Source: Streptomyces olivaceus (lineage in GTDB: Bacteria > Actinomycetota > Actinomycetes > Streptomycetales > Streptomycetaceae). Taken from it: a stretch of 64,000 nt of DNA. Below the pieces are notes generated by a model, which was given only the letters and a program-made list of their open reading frames with translations, was not told the origin of the DNA and ran no database searches. A program made the translations under genes and the position numbers. Below are positions 17,727 through 26,368 of the stretch, piece by piece. The stretch's first letter is position 1, and each line of letters opens with the position of its first letter. The stretch is from positions 101,254 through 165,253 of the forward strand of contig NZ_JOFH01000016.1 of NCBI RefSeq assembly GCF_000721235.1, written 5' to 3'.

Positions 17727-18871
17727 TGGCCCCAAGCAAGGTTCTGGCCGGTGCCCGGGTGGTACTGCCCACCGGGACCGTGGACGACGGCCGCGTGATC
17801 GTCGACGGCACGCGGATCGCGGACACGGCGCCCCCGCAGGCCGAGGTCGTCGACGTGTCGGGCCACTGGGTGGTCCCCGGCTTCGTCGACGTCCACAACC
17901 ACGGCGGCGGCGGCGCGTCCTTCGCCGGCGGCACCGCCGAGGAGGTCCTGAAGGGCGTCGAGACCCACCGCCGGCACGGCACCACCACGACCGTCGCCTC
18001 CGCCGTCACCGGCGACCTGGACTTCCTCGCCCGGCACGCCGGGATGCTCGCCGAGCTGGCCCAGCAGGGCGACATCGCCGGAATCCACTTCGAGGGGCCG
18101 TTCATCTCCCCGTGCCGCAAGGGCGCGCACGACGCCCAGCTGCTGCGCGACCCGGACCCGGCCGAGGTCCGCAAGCTGGTCGACGCGGCGCACGGCCACG
18201 CGAAGATGATGACGCTGGCGACCGAGCTGCCGGGCGGCCTGGACTCCGTACGGCTGCTCGTCGAGCACGGCGTGATCGCGGCCGTCGGGCACACCGACGC
18301 GACGTACGAGCAGACGCTCCGGGCCGTCGACGCGGGCGCGTCCGTCGCCACGCACCTGTTCAACGCGATGCCGCCGATCGGCCACCGCTCCCCCGGCCCC
18401 GTCACGGCGCTGCTGGAGGACGAGCGGGTCACCGTCGAGCTGATCAACGACGGCACGCACCTGCACCCGGCGGCGCTCCAGCTGGCCTTCCACCACGCGG
18501 GTGCCGCCCGGGTCGCCTTCATCACCGACGCGATGGACGCGGCCGGTTTCGGCGACGGTCGCTACCGGCTCGGCCCGCTGGAGGTCGAGGTCGCGGACGG
18601 CGTCGCCCGGCTGGTGGAGGGCGACTCGATCGCGGGCTCCACGCTCACCCTGGACCGCGCCTTCAAGCGGGCGGTGACGGTGGACGGGCTGCCCGTCGAG
18701 GACGTCGTCGCGGCGATCTCCGCCAACCCGGCCCGGCTGCTCGGCCTGGCCGACCGGACCGGCTCCCTGGAGCCCGGCAAGGACGCCGACCTGGTCGTCC
18801 TGGACGACGCCTTCGACCTGGTGGGCGTGATGCGCCGGGGCGCCTGGGTGGTCGATCCGCGCCGGGGCTGA
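17726..18871 (+). CDS. nagA: N-acetylglucosamine-6-phosphate deacetylase
   Basis: A 381-residue amidohydrolase. Metal-binding and catalytic motifs are in order: VDVHNHGGGG, HFEGPFIS, AVGHTDATYEQ, ATHLFNAMPP and FITDAMDAAG. It removes acetate from GlcNAc-6-phosphate to give glucosamine-6-phosphate, following the kinase encoded just upstream. GGAGG lies 10 bases before the ATG, and the start overlaps the kinase stop by one base. GlcNAc-6-phosphate from MurQ could enter here too. A stem-loop follows the stop. Confidence 0.96.
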   Translation: MAPSKVLAGARVVLPTGTVDDGRVIVDGTRIADTAPPQAEVVDVSGHWVVPGFVDVHNHGGGGASFAGGTAEEVLKGVETHRRHGTTTTVASAVTGDLDFLARHAGMLAELAQQGDIAGIHFEGPFISPCRKGAHDAQLLRDPDPAEVRKLVDAAHGHAKMMTLATELPGGLDSVRLLVEHGVIAAVGHTDATYEQTLRAVDAGASVATHLFNAMPPIGHRSPGPVTALLEDERVTVELINDGTHLHPAALQLAFHHAGAARVAFITDAMDAAGFGDGRYRLGPLEVEVADGVARLVEGDSIAGSTLTLDRAFKRAVTVDGLPVEDVVAAISANPARLLGLADRTGSLEPGKDADLVVLDDAFDLVGVMRRGAWVVDPRRG

Positions 18872-18877
18872 CCGGTC

Positions 18878-18917
18878 GTCCCCGTGCCGGACGCCGCCCC
18901 GGACCGGCACGGGGGAC
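18878..18917 (+). terminator. Stem-loop after nagA
   Basis: GTCCCCGTGCCGG pairs with CCGGCACGGGGGAC, with one bulged G, around a 13-base loop. It starts 7 bp after the nagA stop and closes the amino-sugar operon. Confidence 0.8.
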
Positions 18918-19064
18918 GCTGTGATCCCCGCTCGGACCACAGTGGCCGACCTGGGACTGGGCTCGTCGCCGTCCATTTGGCATGATCGTGTCCGCGGAAC
19001 ACGCCTTTCCGCACACGTACACGCATGCACCACAGCCGCGGGCGAGCGGGGGAGGTCGGCCCAG

Positions 19065-19997
19065 GTGATCGTCACCGTCACACTGAACACCGCGCTCGAC
19101 ATCACCTATCGCGTCCGGGGCCTGCGGCCGCACGCCTCGCACCGGATCACCGAGGTGACCGAGCGGCCCGGCGGCAAGGGCCTGAACGTGGCCCGCGTCC
19201 TGGCCGCCCTGGGGCACGAGGTGACCGTCACCGGCTTCGCGGGCGGCACCACCGGGGACGTCGTGCGCGAGGGGCTGACCGGCGTGCCCGGCGTGAGCGA
19301 CGCGCTGATGCCGGTGGCCGGGGCGACCCGGCGCACCATCGCCGTCGTCGACGAGCTGACCGGCGACACCACTCAGCTCAACGAGCCGGGACCGACCGTG
19401 ACCGCCGCCGAGTGGAGCGCCTTCCAGGAGGCGTTCGAGGACCTGCTGTCCGGCGCCGCCGCCGTGGCCCTGTGCGGCAGCCTGCCGCCGGGCGTGCCGG
19501 TGGGCGCGTACGCCGGGCTGGTGCGCGCCGCGCGGACCGCCCAGGTGCCGGTGCTCCTCGACACCAGCGGGGAACCGCTGCGGCGGGGGCTCGCCGGCCG
19601 CCCGGACCTGATCAAGCCGAACGCCGACGAACTGGCCGAGCTGACCGGCTCCCACGAGCCGCTGCGGGCCGCGCAGGCCGCCCGGCGGCGCGGCGCCCGC
19701 TCCGTGATCGCCTCACTGGGCCCCGAGGGCCTGCTCGCGGTGACGCCCGAGGGCCGCTGGCGTGCGGCGCCCCCCGCCCATGTGCACGGCAACCCGACCG
19801 GCGCGGGCGACTCGGCGGTCGCGGGCCTGCTCTCCGGCCTGGTCGAGCACCTGCCCTGGCCCGAGCGGCTGGCCCGCGCGGTGGCCCTGTCGGCGGCGAC
19901 GGTGCTGGCCCCGGTGGCGGGCGAGTTCGACCGGACGGCGTACGAGGAGCTGCTCGGCCGCGGCGTCGAGGTGACGGCGGAGGCCGGCGCGGCGTGA
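19065..19997 (+). CDS. pfkB: 1-phosphofructokinase family hexose-phosphate kinase (PfkB type)
   Basis: A 310-residue PfkB/ribokinase-fold enzyme. It starts with VTVTLNTALDITY, has the first signature PGGKGLNVARVLAALG near residue 38, and the anion-hole/catalytic signature NPTGAGDSAVAG in the C-terminal third. Homologues phosphorylate fructose-1-phosphate or tagatose-6-phosphate. The GTG at 19065 has GGAGG 9 bases upstream and gives the family length; the frame extends further left without coding support. It follows nagA but is separated by a terminator and about 190 bp. Confidence 0.9.
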   Translation: MIVTVTLNTALDITYRVRGLRPHASHRITEVTERPGGKGLNVARVLAALGHEVTVTGFAGGTTGDVVREGLTGVPGVSDALMPVAGATRRTIAVVDELTGDTTQLNEPGPTVTAAEWSAFQEAFEDLLSGAAAVALCGSLPPGVPVGAYAGLVRAARTAQVPVLLDTSGEPLRRGLAGRPDLIKPNADELAELTGSHEPLRAAQAARRRGARSVIASLGPEGLLAVTPEGRWRAAPPAHVHGNPTGAGDSAVAGLLSGLVEHLPWPERLARAVALSAATVLAPVAGEFDRTAYEELLGRGVEVTAEAGAA

Positions 19998-20040
19998 GCG
20001 CGGGCCCCGGTCAGGGCCCGGTCACGGCCGGGTCACTCGG

Positions 20041-21015
20041 TCACTCGGTGGAGAGGGAGAGCTGGTCGAGGACCAGGTCGCACTTGTTGCCCTCGTTGCA
20101 CGCCAGCTCGATCGTGTTGGTGCCCTCGGTGAGGTTGACGTTGGACCAGGTGGTCTTCCAGCCCTTTTCCCAGTCGCCCTCGGGGGTGCCGCCGAAGTTC
20201 TTCATGTTCATCGGGCGCGACGAGGCCTTGCCGTTGATCACCAGGGTCGCGTCGGCGTCGGTGCCCGGGGTGCCGTAGCGCACGTTCAGCCGGTAGCTGC
20301 CGGCCTTCTCGATGCCGTTGACGGTCCAGGTGACCTTCGCGCCGACCTGGTTGAAGCCCGAGACGTAGACGCCGCCCTCCGACTCCGCGCCGTCGATGTC
20401 CGACGCGAGCGTGGCCGAGCCGCCCAGGCGCATCGCCTTCGCGTCGACGGAGGGCAGCTCGGCGCTCTCCTCGTCGCCGCCGTCGCTCGCCGACGGGCTC
20501 GGGTCGGTGCTCTGGGACTGGGTGGGGGCGGTGTCGCCGCCCGCCTCGTCGCCGCCCTCGTCCTCGGAGCCGCTGCTCGTCATGGCCACGGCGATGCCGA
20601 TGACCACGGCCGCGACGACCGCGACCGCGCCGATCAGCAGGCCCTTGGTGTTGGGGCCGCGGCGCCCGCCGCCCCCGCCGCGGCCCGACGGCTGCTGCGG
20701 GGCCCCGGGGCCGCCACCGCCGGGGAAGGTCTCCGGCGCGGCGTAGTGCGCGTTCGGCTGCCCGTACGCCCCCTGCGGCTGGCCGTAGGCGCCCTGCTGG
20801 GGCGGAGCGGCCTGGCCGTAGGCCGCCGTCGCCGCGGTCTGGCCCTGCGGTGCCCCGTACTGCCGTGCGCCGACGGGACGCACCCGGTTGACGGAGTTCG
20901 GGTAGCCGTAGCCACCGGACGGCGGCTGGGCCCCGTTGGCCTGCCCGTCGGCGTAGAGGTAGCCGAAGGGGTCGTCGTCCTCGGGCGTGCTCGCGCCGTT
21001 GTTGCCGGGCGTCAT
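20041..21015 (-). CDS. Membrane-anchored carbohydrate-binding-module protein
   Basis: 324 residues in three parts. Residues 1-120 are a disordered Gly/Gln/Tyr/Pro region with AYGQP repeats. A single membrane helix follows (GLLIGAVAVVAAVVIGIAVAM, about 125-147). Outside comes an acidic Ser/Thr linker and a C-terminal beta-sandwich resembling CBM35/CBM6 (GVYVSGF, VTWTVNG, YRLNVRYGTPG, NTIELAC, LDQLSLS). Two Cys (ACNEGNKC) may form a disulfide. AGGAG lies 8 bases before the ATG. The sugar bound is unknown. cdgB lies 120 bp downstream of its start on the same strand. Confidence 0.85.
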   Translation of the reverse strand: MTPGNNGASTPEDDDPFGYLYADGQANGAQPPSGGYGYPNSVNRVRPVGARQYGAPQGQTAATAAYGQAAPPQQGAYGQPQGAYGQPNAHYAAPETFPGGGGPGAPQQPSGRGGGGGRRGPNTKGLLIGAVAVVAAVVIGIAVAMTSSGSEDEGGDEAGGDTAPTQSQSTDPSPSASDGGDEESAELPSVDAKAMRLGGSATLASDIDGAESEGGVYVSGFNQVGAKVTWTVNGIEKAGSYRLNVRYGTPGTDADATLVINGKASSRPMNMKNFGGTPEGDWEKGWKTTWSNVNLTEGTNTIELACNEGNKCDLVLDQLSLSTE

Positions 21016-21136
21016 CCCTTGGTCTCCTAACCAGATGCGGTGCGTGGTGCGGTACCGGTGTATGAGAGAGCGAGCCTACCCGGTCCCACTGACCCAAACG
21101 GGTGACTCGGGCCGCATCAGGGCACTGGCCTGCTGT

Positions 21137-22798
21137 TCATCCGGCGCGGCGGTGCTGTTTGGGACGAGATCGTTTCTCGACGTACATCCGTTCGTCGGCC
21201 GACTTCAGGACTTCGTCCGCCGTCATGCCGCAGTGGGCCCAGCCGATGCCGAAGCTGGCGCCGACGCGCACGGCCCGGCCCTCGGCCCGGATCGGCTGGA
21301 TGATCTCGCCCCGCAGCCGCGCGGCGAGGTCCTGGGCGTCGGCCAGGCCGAGTCCGTTGGCGAGGATCACGAACTCGTCGCCGCCGAGCCGGGCCACGGT
21401 GTCGCCGTCGCGCACGCCGCCGCTGAGCCGCCGGGCGACCTCGATGAGCACGGCGTCGCCGGCGTTGTGCCCGAAGCGGTCGTTGATCGACTTGAAGCCG
21501 TCCAGGTCGCAGAAGAGGACCGCGAGCCCCTTGGTGCCGTCGTCGCGGCCGTCCTCGGGGGCGACGGCGTGCACGTGGTGGTCGAAGCCGCCGTAGGGCT
21601 CGGCGGCGGCGCCGAAGTCGAAGGTGTGGCCGCCGGAGTCGAACACGGCGGAGCCCCCGTAGGCGGCGTCCATCGCGTCGGCCACGGCCGCGTGCGGGGA
21701 CTGGGGCCGCTGGCACAGCCGGGCGGCGAGGCGGGACCGCAGCTCGGCGCTGTTGGGCAGGCCGGTGAGGGAGTCGTGGGAGGCGCGGTGGGCGAGCTGG
21801 AGCTCGTGGCGCTTGCGGTCCTCGATGTCCTCGACGTGGGTGAGCAGGAAGCGGGGCCCGTCGGCGGCGTCGGCGACGACGCTGTTGCGCAGCGAGACCC
21901 AGACGTAGCTGCCGTCGCGGCGGCCCAGGCGAAGCTCGGCCCGGCCGCCCTCGGCGGAGGTGCGCAGCAGGGTGCCGATGTCCTCGGGGTGCACGAGGTC
22001 GGAGAAGGCGTAGCGGCGCATCGCGGAGGCGGGGCGGCCGAGGAGGCGGCACAGGGCGTCGTTGGTGCGCAGGATGCGGCCGTGCTGGTCGCCGCCCATC
22101 TCGGCGATGGCCATGCCGGAGGGGGCGTACTCGAAGGCCTGCCGGAAGCTTTCCTCGCTGGCCCTGAGGGCCTGCTGGTCGCGCTCCAGGCGGACCAGGG
22201 CGCGCTGCATGTTGGAGCGCAGCCGGGCGTTGCTGACGGCGATGGCGGCCTGGAAGGCGTACATCTGCAGCGCCTCGCGGCCCCAGGCGCCGGGATGGCG
22301 GCCGTTGCGCGGCCGGTCCACGGAGAGGACGCCGATCAGCTCGCCGCTGCTGCCGCCCTGTGGGCCGGGCGCGTACATCGGGGCGAAGAGCCGGTCCGAG
22401 GGGTGCCACTCGTCCTCGAAGCGGGGCGCGGGTCCGTCGGTGTACCACTGCGGGACGTCGTCGTCGTCGAGGACCCAGCCCTCGCTGTGGGGTATGAAGA
22501 TCAGGTCGCCCCACTGCTGCCCCATGCCCAGGCGCCGGTCCCAGGACTCGCGGGAGCCCGCCCGGCCGGTGATGAGGGCCTCGGCGGCCTGGTTGCCGGC
22601 GAAGGCGGCGACGACGAGGTCGCCGTCGGGGCGGACCAGGTTGACGCAGGCCAGCTCGTACCCGAGGGCCTGGACGACGCCGTCGGCGACGGCCTGCAGG
22701 GTGTCGGCCAGGCTGCGGGCCTTGTTCATGTCGGCCATGGCCTGGTGCAGTTGCCGCAGGGACGCAAGGCGGACATAGGGCTCCGACTCGGTCTCCAT
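21137..22798 (-). CDS. cdgB: Diguanylate cyclase CdgB (GAF-PAS-GGDEF)
   Basis: A 553-residue soluble c-di-GMP synthase. A GAF domain occupies roughly residues 20-190, a PAS domain with PAC-like end roughly 215-335, and a GGDEF domain the rest. The active site RLGGDEF is intact and is preceded by RDGD five residues upstream, the product-inhibition I-site. A poorly conserved insertion of about 60 residues (from LCQRPQSPH to DGRDDG) sits between the first GGDEF helix and strand. The ATG at 22798 has GGAGGG 5 bases upstream. CdgB is the known developmental diguanylate cyclase of Streptomyces; c-di-GMP there acts through BldD. Confidence 0.95.
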   Translation of the reverse strand: METESEPYVRLASLRQLHQAMADMNKARSLADTLQAVADGVVQALGYELACVNLVRPDGDLVVAAFAGNQAAEALITGRAGSRESWDRRLGMGQQWGDLIFIPHSEGWVLDDDDVPQWYTDGPAPRFEDEWHPSDRLFAPMYAPGPQGGSSGELIGVLSVDRPRNGRHPGAWGREALQMYAFQAAIAVSNARLRSNMQRALVRLERDQQALRASEESFRQAFEYAPSGMAIAEMGGDQHGRILRTNDALCRLLGRPASAMRRYAFSDLVHPEDIGTLLRTSAEGGRAELRLGRRDGSYVWVSLRNSVVADAADGPRFLLTHVEDIEDRKRHELQLAHRASHDSLTGLPNSAELRSRLAARLCQRPQSPHAAVADAMDAAYGGSAVFDSGGHTFDFGAAAEPYGGFDHHVHAVAPEDGRDDGTKGLAVLFCDLDGFKSINDRFGHNAGDAVLIEVARRLSGGVRDGDTVARLGGDEFVILANGLGLADAQDLAARLRGEIIQPIRAEGRAVRVGASFGIGWAHCGMTADEVLKSADERMYVEKRSRPKQHRRAG

Positions 22799-23212
22799 GC
22801 TCGCCCTCCCCCCGAGACCTCGCAGCGAATCAAGGGTTGTCTTCGGCGCCGTTGCTGATGGTGCCCTTGCGGTACTGACTGGTGCCTTGCAGGTTCCCCG
22901 CCACTGAATCACAGCGCGCTGCCCACTCGGTACACAGGGTCAACAATAATCGCTCCCTGTGACTCAAGTCACAGGTAAAGATGAACAATTGAGTGTTGTT
23001 TCCGCGCTCTTCCTATGCGTTTCCTGAACGCAAACTCTGTGCGTGTGCGCACCTCTCGTTCCATGGTCCTAGGTCCCGGTTCGGACCGGAGCCCGATGCC
23101 GGGCCGGTGCCACGGAGATTAGCGTGACGGAGTGCCGAACACTCCCCCTCTCCCGTCACCCGCGTCCCACCCGCCCCCGTTCCCCCCGCCCGCCCCCGGG
23201 CATGCTGAGGGG
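22799..23212. other. cdgB promoter region, with a perfect inverted repeat
   Basis: No gene is supported before the flavin reductase start. CTGTGACT and AGTCACAG at 22957-22974 are perfect 8-bp arms around CA. The half-sites GTGAC/GTCAC recall BldD targets, but the spacing is one base off the BldD consensus as I know it. The sequence from about 22925 to 23060 is clearly richer in A/T than its surroundings, which fits a promoter. Confidence 0.5.
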
Positions 23213-23731
23213 GTGAGCAACGAGGAGTTCCGTGCCGCCATGTCCCGGCTGGCCTCGGGCGTGGTCCTGGTGACCGCGCAGGAGCCGCCGCTGGACCCCG
23301 ACGACCCGCTGGCGCCGGGCGGCGAGGACGTCGGGATGACGGCCACCGCCTTCCTGTCGGTCTCCCTGGACCCGCCGCTGGTCCTGGTCAGCCTGCGCGA
23401 GGGCTCCCGGATGGACGACCTGCTGGACGAGCAGCCCCTGTGGGCGGTCTCCGTGCTCTCCGAGAGCCAGCGCCACATCGCCGGCCGGTTCGCGATGAAG
23501 GGCCGGGTCAGCGACCGCCTCCTGTTCGCGGACCTCCCCTACACCCGGGGCGAGGCGTCCGGGGCGCCCCTGGCGGGCGGCGCCCTCGCGACCCTGGAGT
23601 GCCGCACCGAGCAGCGCGTACCCGCCGGGGACCACACCCTCGTCATCGGCCGCGTCCTGACCGCCGCCCTGCCGAGCGCGGACGGGGGCCCGCTGACGTA
23701 CTTCCGGGGGCGCTACCGGCAGTTGGGCTGA
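23213..23731 (+). CDS. Flavin reductase-like (FMN-binding split barrel) protein
   Basis: About 172 residues from GTG 23213. The start of the domain, NEEFRAAMSRLASGVVLVTA, and TATAFLSVSLDPPLVLVSL, PLWAVSVLSESQ and the closing YFRGRYRQLG are typical of the HpaC/flavin reductase family, which supplies reduced FMN or FAD to monooxygenases. An in-frame GTG at 23132 would add 27 mostly Pro/Ala residues. I prefer the shorter form because it begins at the domain edge, although its ribosome site (GAGGGG) directly abuts the GTG. No monooxygenase is adjacent. Confidence 0.85.
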   Translation: MSNEEFRAAMSRLASGVVLVTAQEPPLDPDDPLAPGGEDVGMTATAFLSVSLDPPLVLVSLREGSRMDDLLDEQPLWAVSVLSESQRHIAGRFAMKGRVSDRLLFADLPYTRGEASGAPLAGGALATLECRTEQRVPAGDHTLVIGRVLTAALPSADGGPLTYFRGRYRQLG

Positions 23732-23870
23732 GCGCGGGTCCCCGGGCCTCGCGCGCCCGGAAGCGATCACTTCCGCGAACCTCGGCCCCCGCCCCCGGCA
23801 TCCGGGTCCGTCCGGACCAGGAGCGCGCCGTCGACCGGCGTGAGGCTCCGCGCCGATACCCGCGTCCACC

Positions 23871-23915
23871 ACCGCGTCACTCGTCACCGTGTTACTCGTC
23901 ACCGCGTCACTCGTC
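23871..23915. repeat. Three tandem 15-bp repeats in an intergenic region
   Basis: ACCGCGTCACTCGTC occurs at 23871-23885 and 23901-23915, with the variant ACCGTGTTACTCGTC between them at 23886-23900. They lie 143 bp before the amyloid-motif operon. The rest of the 326-bp gap (23732-24057) shows no gene. The units could be binding sites for a regulator (CGTCAC and GTTACTCGTCAC cores) but this is a guess. Confidence 0.6.
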
Positions 23916-24057
23916 CTGACGAAAGCGTTCCGGCGTACCCGCTGGTCAGCACCCTCGCCCCGGCCGCCGTGGGAGGGGCCGGGGCGGCGTCTCTTTGATA
24001 GTGGGCCGTGACAGGGCGGTGCCGGTCGTGCGGCCGGCGCCCCGGTGAGGGGGAGAG

Positions 24058-24423
24058 TTGTCCGAGGTGGAGCGGGTGGCCGAGGCGCTGGCGGCCGGAG
24101 CGGCGGCGGGGCTGACGGAGACCGTCCGGCGAGTCGTGCGGGACGTGTCGGCCCGGCTGCTGACCCTGCCGGGCCGCCGCCGGCCGGCGGCGGACGACGC
24201 ACCGTCGGACGCGGACGATGGCGCGGGCGCGGACGATGGCGCGGGCGCAGACGAGGGCACGGGCGCGGGCGCAGACGAGGGCGAGCGCGGCGGGCAGGCG
24301 CCGGAGGGCGGGCGTGCCGCGACCGCCGGGTCCGGACCGGCCGCCACGTACCACGTCGTCGCGACCGGCGCGAGGGGCGTGCTGGTCGGCGACCACGCGG
24401 TGCAGCACAACACCTTCAACTGA
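24058..24423 (+). CDS. Small protein with C-terminal amyloid-signalling-like motif
   Basis: 121 residues from a TTG with GGGGGAG just before it. Residues 2-38 form an amphipathic helical region (VERVAEALAAGAAAGLTETV). A disordered Asp/Gly/Ala linker follows, partly encoded by short repeats. The protein ends in GARGVLVGDHAVQHNTFN, which resembles the RHIM-like/BASS motifs (hydrophobic-x-hydrophobic-G-D-x-N/A-x-Q-x-N) that actinobacteria place on signalling partners. The neighbour carries a similar motif, and its GTG follows this stop by 2 bases. There is no catalytic domain. The role is inferred to be assembly with the neighbour. Confidence 0.65.
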   Translation: MSEVERVAEALAAGAAAGLTETVRRVVRDVSARLLTLPGRRRPAADDAPSDADDGAGADDGAGADEGTGAGADEGERGGQAPEGGRAATAGSGPAATYHVVATGARGVLVGDHAVQHNTFN

Positions 24424-24425
24424 CC

Positions 24426-25118
24426 GTGGCCGAGCACCGTCCCGACTCCGGGCCCCCGCACAAGCGGTACTGGATCCTCGCCTACCGGTCGGTCGTCACG
24501 GCCGGGGACGGCAGCACCCAGAACAACACCTTCGCGCCGAAGGCCGGGGGCTGGGCGAGGAAGCTGGCGAGGACCGCCGTCCTGGTGGCCCTCCCCGTGC
24601 TGTGCGTCGGCGGCAACGACACGGCCGTGGAGTCGTCGCCGACCCCCGGCACCACCGCGTCCGCCGCTCCGGGGCCCGTCGTTCCCGGCCCCTCGAAGAG
24701 CCCCACGCCCTCGCGCCACCCGCGCCCCGGTCCGACGGAGGCGTCCCCGACCGGCCACCCGGCCGCTCCGCCCGCGCCCCGGCCGGTGGAGCCCGCACCC
24801 TCGACGTCGGCCCCGGCGCCCGGCCCGTCCGCCTCCTCCCGGCCGCCGGCCGCACCCGTGCCGTCACCGACGCGGAACTGCCGGACGCAGCGGGAGTACC
24901 GGGTCACCGCGAAGGGGCAGATCTGGGACGCCGAGGGCAACCGCGTCGGCGACGTGGCCTCCGGCACCCTGTTCTTCCGGCAGGAGGTGGCGAGTTATCC
25001 CGAGCCGGTCGACGACCGCTTCTACGGCACGGTCGACGCGGTGCTCTCGGGCAGCCCGAACGGCTACGTACTGCGGAAGAAGCTCGACTTCGTGAAGACG
25101 GTCGAAGTCTGCGACTAG
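24426..25118 (+). CDS. Single-pass membrane protein with amyloid-like motif and extracytoplasmic domain
   Basis: 230 residues. The motif SVVTAGDGSTQNNTF is at residues 22-36, just before one membrane helix (LARTAVLVALPVLCVGG, about 47-63). Then come about 85 residues of Pro/Ser/Ala linker and a compact C-terminal domain bounded by two cysteines (NCRTQREY and VEVCD), probably disulfide-linked and outside the cell. The GTG lies two bases after the preceding stop with no ribosome site of its own, so translation should be coupled. The cytoplasmic motif could nucleate or receive assembly of the small upstream protein. No homologue family recognised. Confidence 0.65.
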   Translation: MAEHRPDSGPPHKRYWILAYRSVVTAGDGSTQNNTFAPKAGGWARKLARTAVLVALPVLCVGGNDTAVESSPTPGTTASAAPGPVVPGPSKSPTPSRHPRPGPTEASPTGHPAAPPAPRPVEPAPSTSAPAPGPSASSRPPAAPVPSPTRNCRTQREYRVTAKGQIWDAEGNRVGDVASGTLFFRQEVASYPEPVDDRFYGTVDAVLSGSPNGYVLRKKLDFVKTVEVCD

Positions 25119-25139
25119 CCCGAGTGGTCCCCGCGCCCC

Positions 25140-25577
25140 CTAGTCCCAGTCCTTCGGGGAGCGGCCCCGCTTGGTCTGGGAGCGCTGCTTCTTCTCCCTG
25201 AGGCGGCGCTCGTTGATGCCGCGCGGTATGCGGGTGGGCCTGCGCGGCCTGGGCGGAGGGGCGGTGGCCTCGGCGAGGAGGGCGGCGAGGCGTACGGCGG
25301 CGGCCTCGCGGTTGCGCCACTGGGAGCGGTGCTCGGAGGCGCGGACGGTGACGATCCCGTCCGTCAGGCGGCCGGCCAGCCGCTCCAGCGCCCGCCGCTT
25401 CCACACCTCGGGCAGGGCCCCGGTGCGCGCGAGGTCGAAGCGCAGCTCCACCGCGGTGTCCGTGGTGTTGACGTGCTGTCCGCCGGGCCCCGAGGAGCGC
25501 GAGAAACGCCAGACCAGCTCGGCCTCCGGCAGGAGGACGGAGCCGCGGATGACATGGGGACCGGACATGCCGTCCAT
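25140..25577 (-). CDS. arfB: Ribosome-rescue peptidyl-tRNA hydrolase ArfB
   Basis: 145 residues with the class I release-factor catalytic loop SGPGGQHVNTTDTAVEL at about residue 29, but no stop-codon recognition domain. The C-terminus is the basic tail (RRLREKKQRSQTKRGRSPK) that ArfB/YaeJ and ICT1 insert into the empty mRNA channel. It frees ribosomes stalled on mRNAs without a stop codon. Starts at 25577 or 25568 are both possible; GGGAG 7 bases before the former decides for it. Convergent with the membrane-protein gene to its left. Confidence 0.93.
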   Translation of the reverse strand: MDGMSGPHVIRGSVLLPEAELVWRFSRSSGPGGQHVNTTDTAVELRFDLARTGALPEVWKRRALERLAGRLTDGIVTVRASEHRSQWRNREAAAVRLAALLAEATAPPPRPRRPTRIPRGINERRLREKKQRSQTKRGRSPKDWD

Positions 25578-25684
25578 GTTCCCGCTCCCGGGCGTCCCAC
25601 GTCACCCGAATATCCCCGCCGTCCCCGCCCGCCGCTCCCCGGCCCCTCGCCCCTCGGCCTTGGGTAAAGAAAGTAAAGAGGGGT

Positions 25685-25710
25685 GGAACCTTGCGGACCC
25701 CTCTCGCGTT
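25685..25710 (+). promoter_or_regulatory. Possible ECF-sigma (SigR-type) promoter of terD
   Basis: GGAAC at 25685-25689 and GTT at 25708-25710 are separated by exactly 18 bases, the layout of Streptomyces SigR promoters (GGAAT, N18, GTT). This is 57 bp before the terD ATG. One of five -35 bases differs from the consensus, so this is tentative. Confidence 0.4.
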
Positions 25711-25766
25711 CATGGTGGTAGCTGTAGCTTCTTGCCGTACGTAAACGAGGGAAGGGACTCCCAACA

Positions 25767-26342
25767 ATGGCTGTAAGCCTGTCCAAGGGTGGCAACGTCT
25801 CGCTCACCAAGGAGGCTCCGGGCCTGACCGAAGTCACCGTGGGGCTCGGCTGGGACGTCCGCACCACCACCGGCACCGACTTCGACCTCGACGCCTCGGC
25901 GATCGCGGTCAACACCGAGGGCAAGGTCTACTCCGACGCCCACTTCATCTTCTTCAACAACAAGCAGACGCCGGACAACACCATCGTCCACACCGGTGAC
26001 AACCGCACCGGCGAGGGCGACGGCGACGACGAGGCGATCAACGTCAACCTCGCCGGCCTGCCCGCCGACATCGAGAAGATCGTCTTCCCGGTCTCGATCT
26101 ACGACGCGGAGAACCGCTCGCAGAACTTCGGCCAGGTGCGCAACGCCTACATCCGCATCCTCAACCAGGCCGGCGGCGCCGAGATCGCGCGCTACGACCT
26201 GTCGGAGGACGCCGCCACCGAGACCGCCATGGTCTTCGGTGAGCTGTACCGCAACGGCGCCGAGTGGAAGTTCCGCGCCGTCGGCCAGGGCTACGCCTCG
26301 GGCCTGGTCGGCATCGCCCAGGACTTCGGCGTGAACGTCTGA
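25767..26342 (+). CDS. terD: TerD family calcium-binding stress protein
   Basis: A 191-residue TerD-domain protein covering the whole chain, starting [20 protein letters not shown]. The conserved acidic calcium-site segments are present ([21 protein letters not shown] and [13 protein letters not shown]). Such proteins are tied to tellurite and oxidative stress resistance and, in Streptomyces, to calcium-related development. GAAGGGA precedes the ATG by 9 bases. It is monocistronic, with a possible ECF-type promoter before it and a stem-loop after it. Confidence 0.96.
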   Translation: MAVSLSKGGNVSLTKEAPGLTEVTVGLGWDVRTTTGTDFDLDASAIAVNTEGKVYSDAHFIFFNNKQTPDNTIVHTGDNRTGEGDGDDEAINVNLAGLPADIEKIVFPVSIYDAENRSQNFGQVRNAYIRILNQAGGAEIARYDLSEDAATETAMVFGELYRNGAEWKFRAVGQGYASGLVGIAQDFGVNV

Positions 26343-26368
26343 CGTCCGCCCCGCGGTTCCACTCCGTT

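Noticed and set aside
20987..22858. A plus-strand frame of 623 codons opposite cdgB
   Set aside because: cdgB on the other strand has intact GAF, PAS and GGDEF motifs; the opposite frame has none.
22957..22974. Calling the cdgB palindrome a BldD box
   Set aside because: The half-sites are similar but the spacing is one base shorter than the consensus, so I list it only as an inverted repeat.
24045..24425. Extending the membrane-protein frame upstream to 24045
   Set aside because: The added part overlaps the small amyloid-motif gene and reads as a Gly/Arg-rich shadow; the GTG at 24426 is positioned for coupling.
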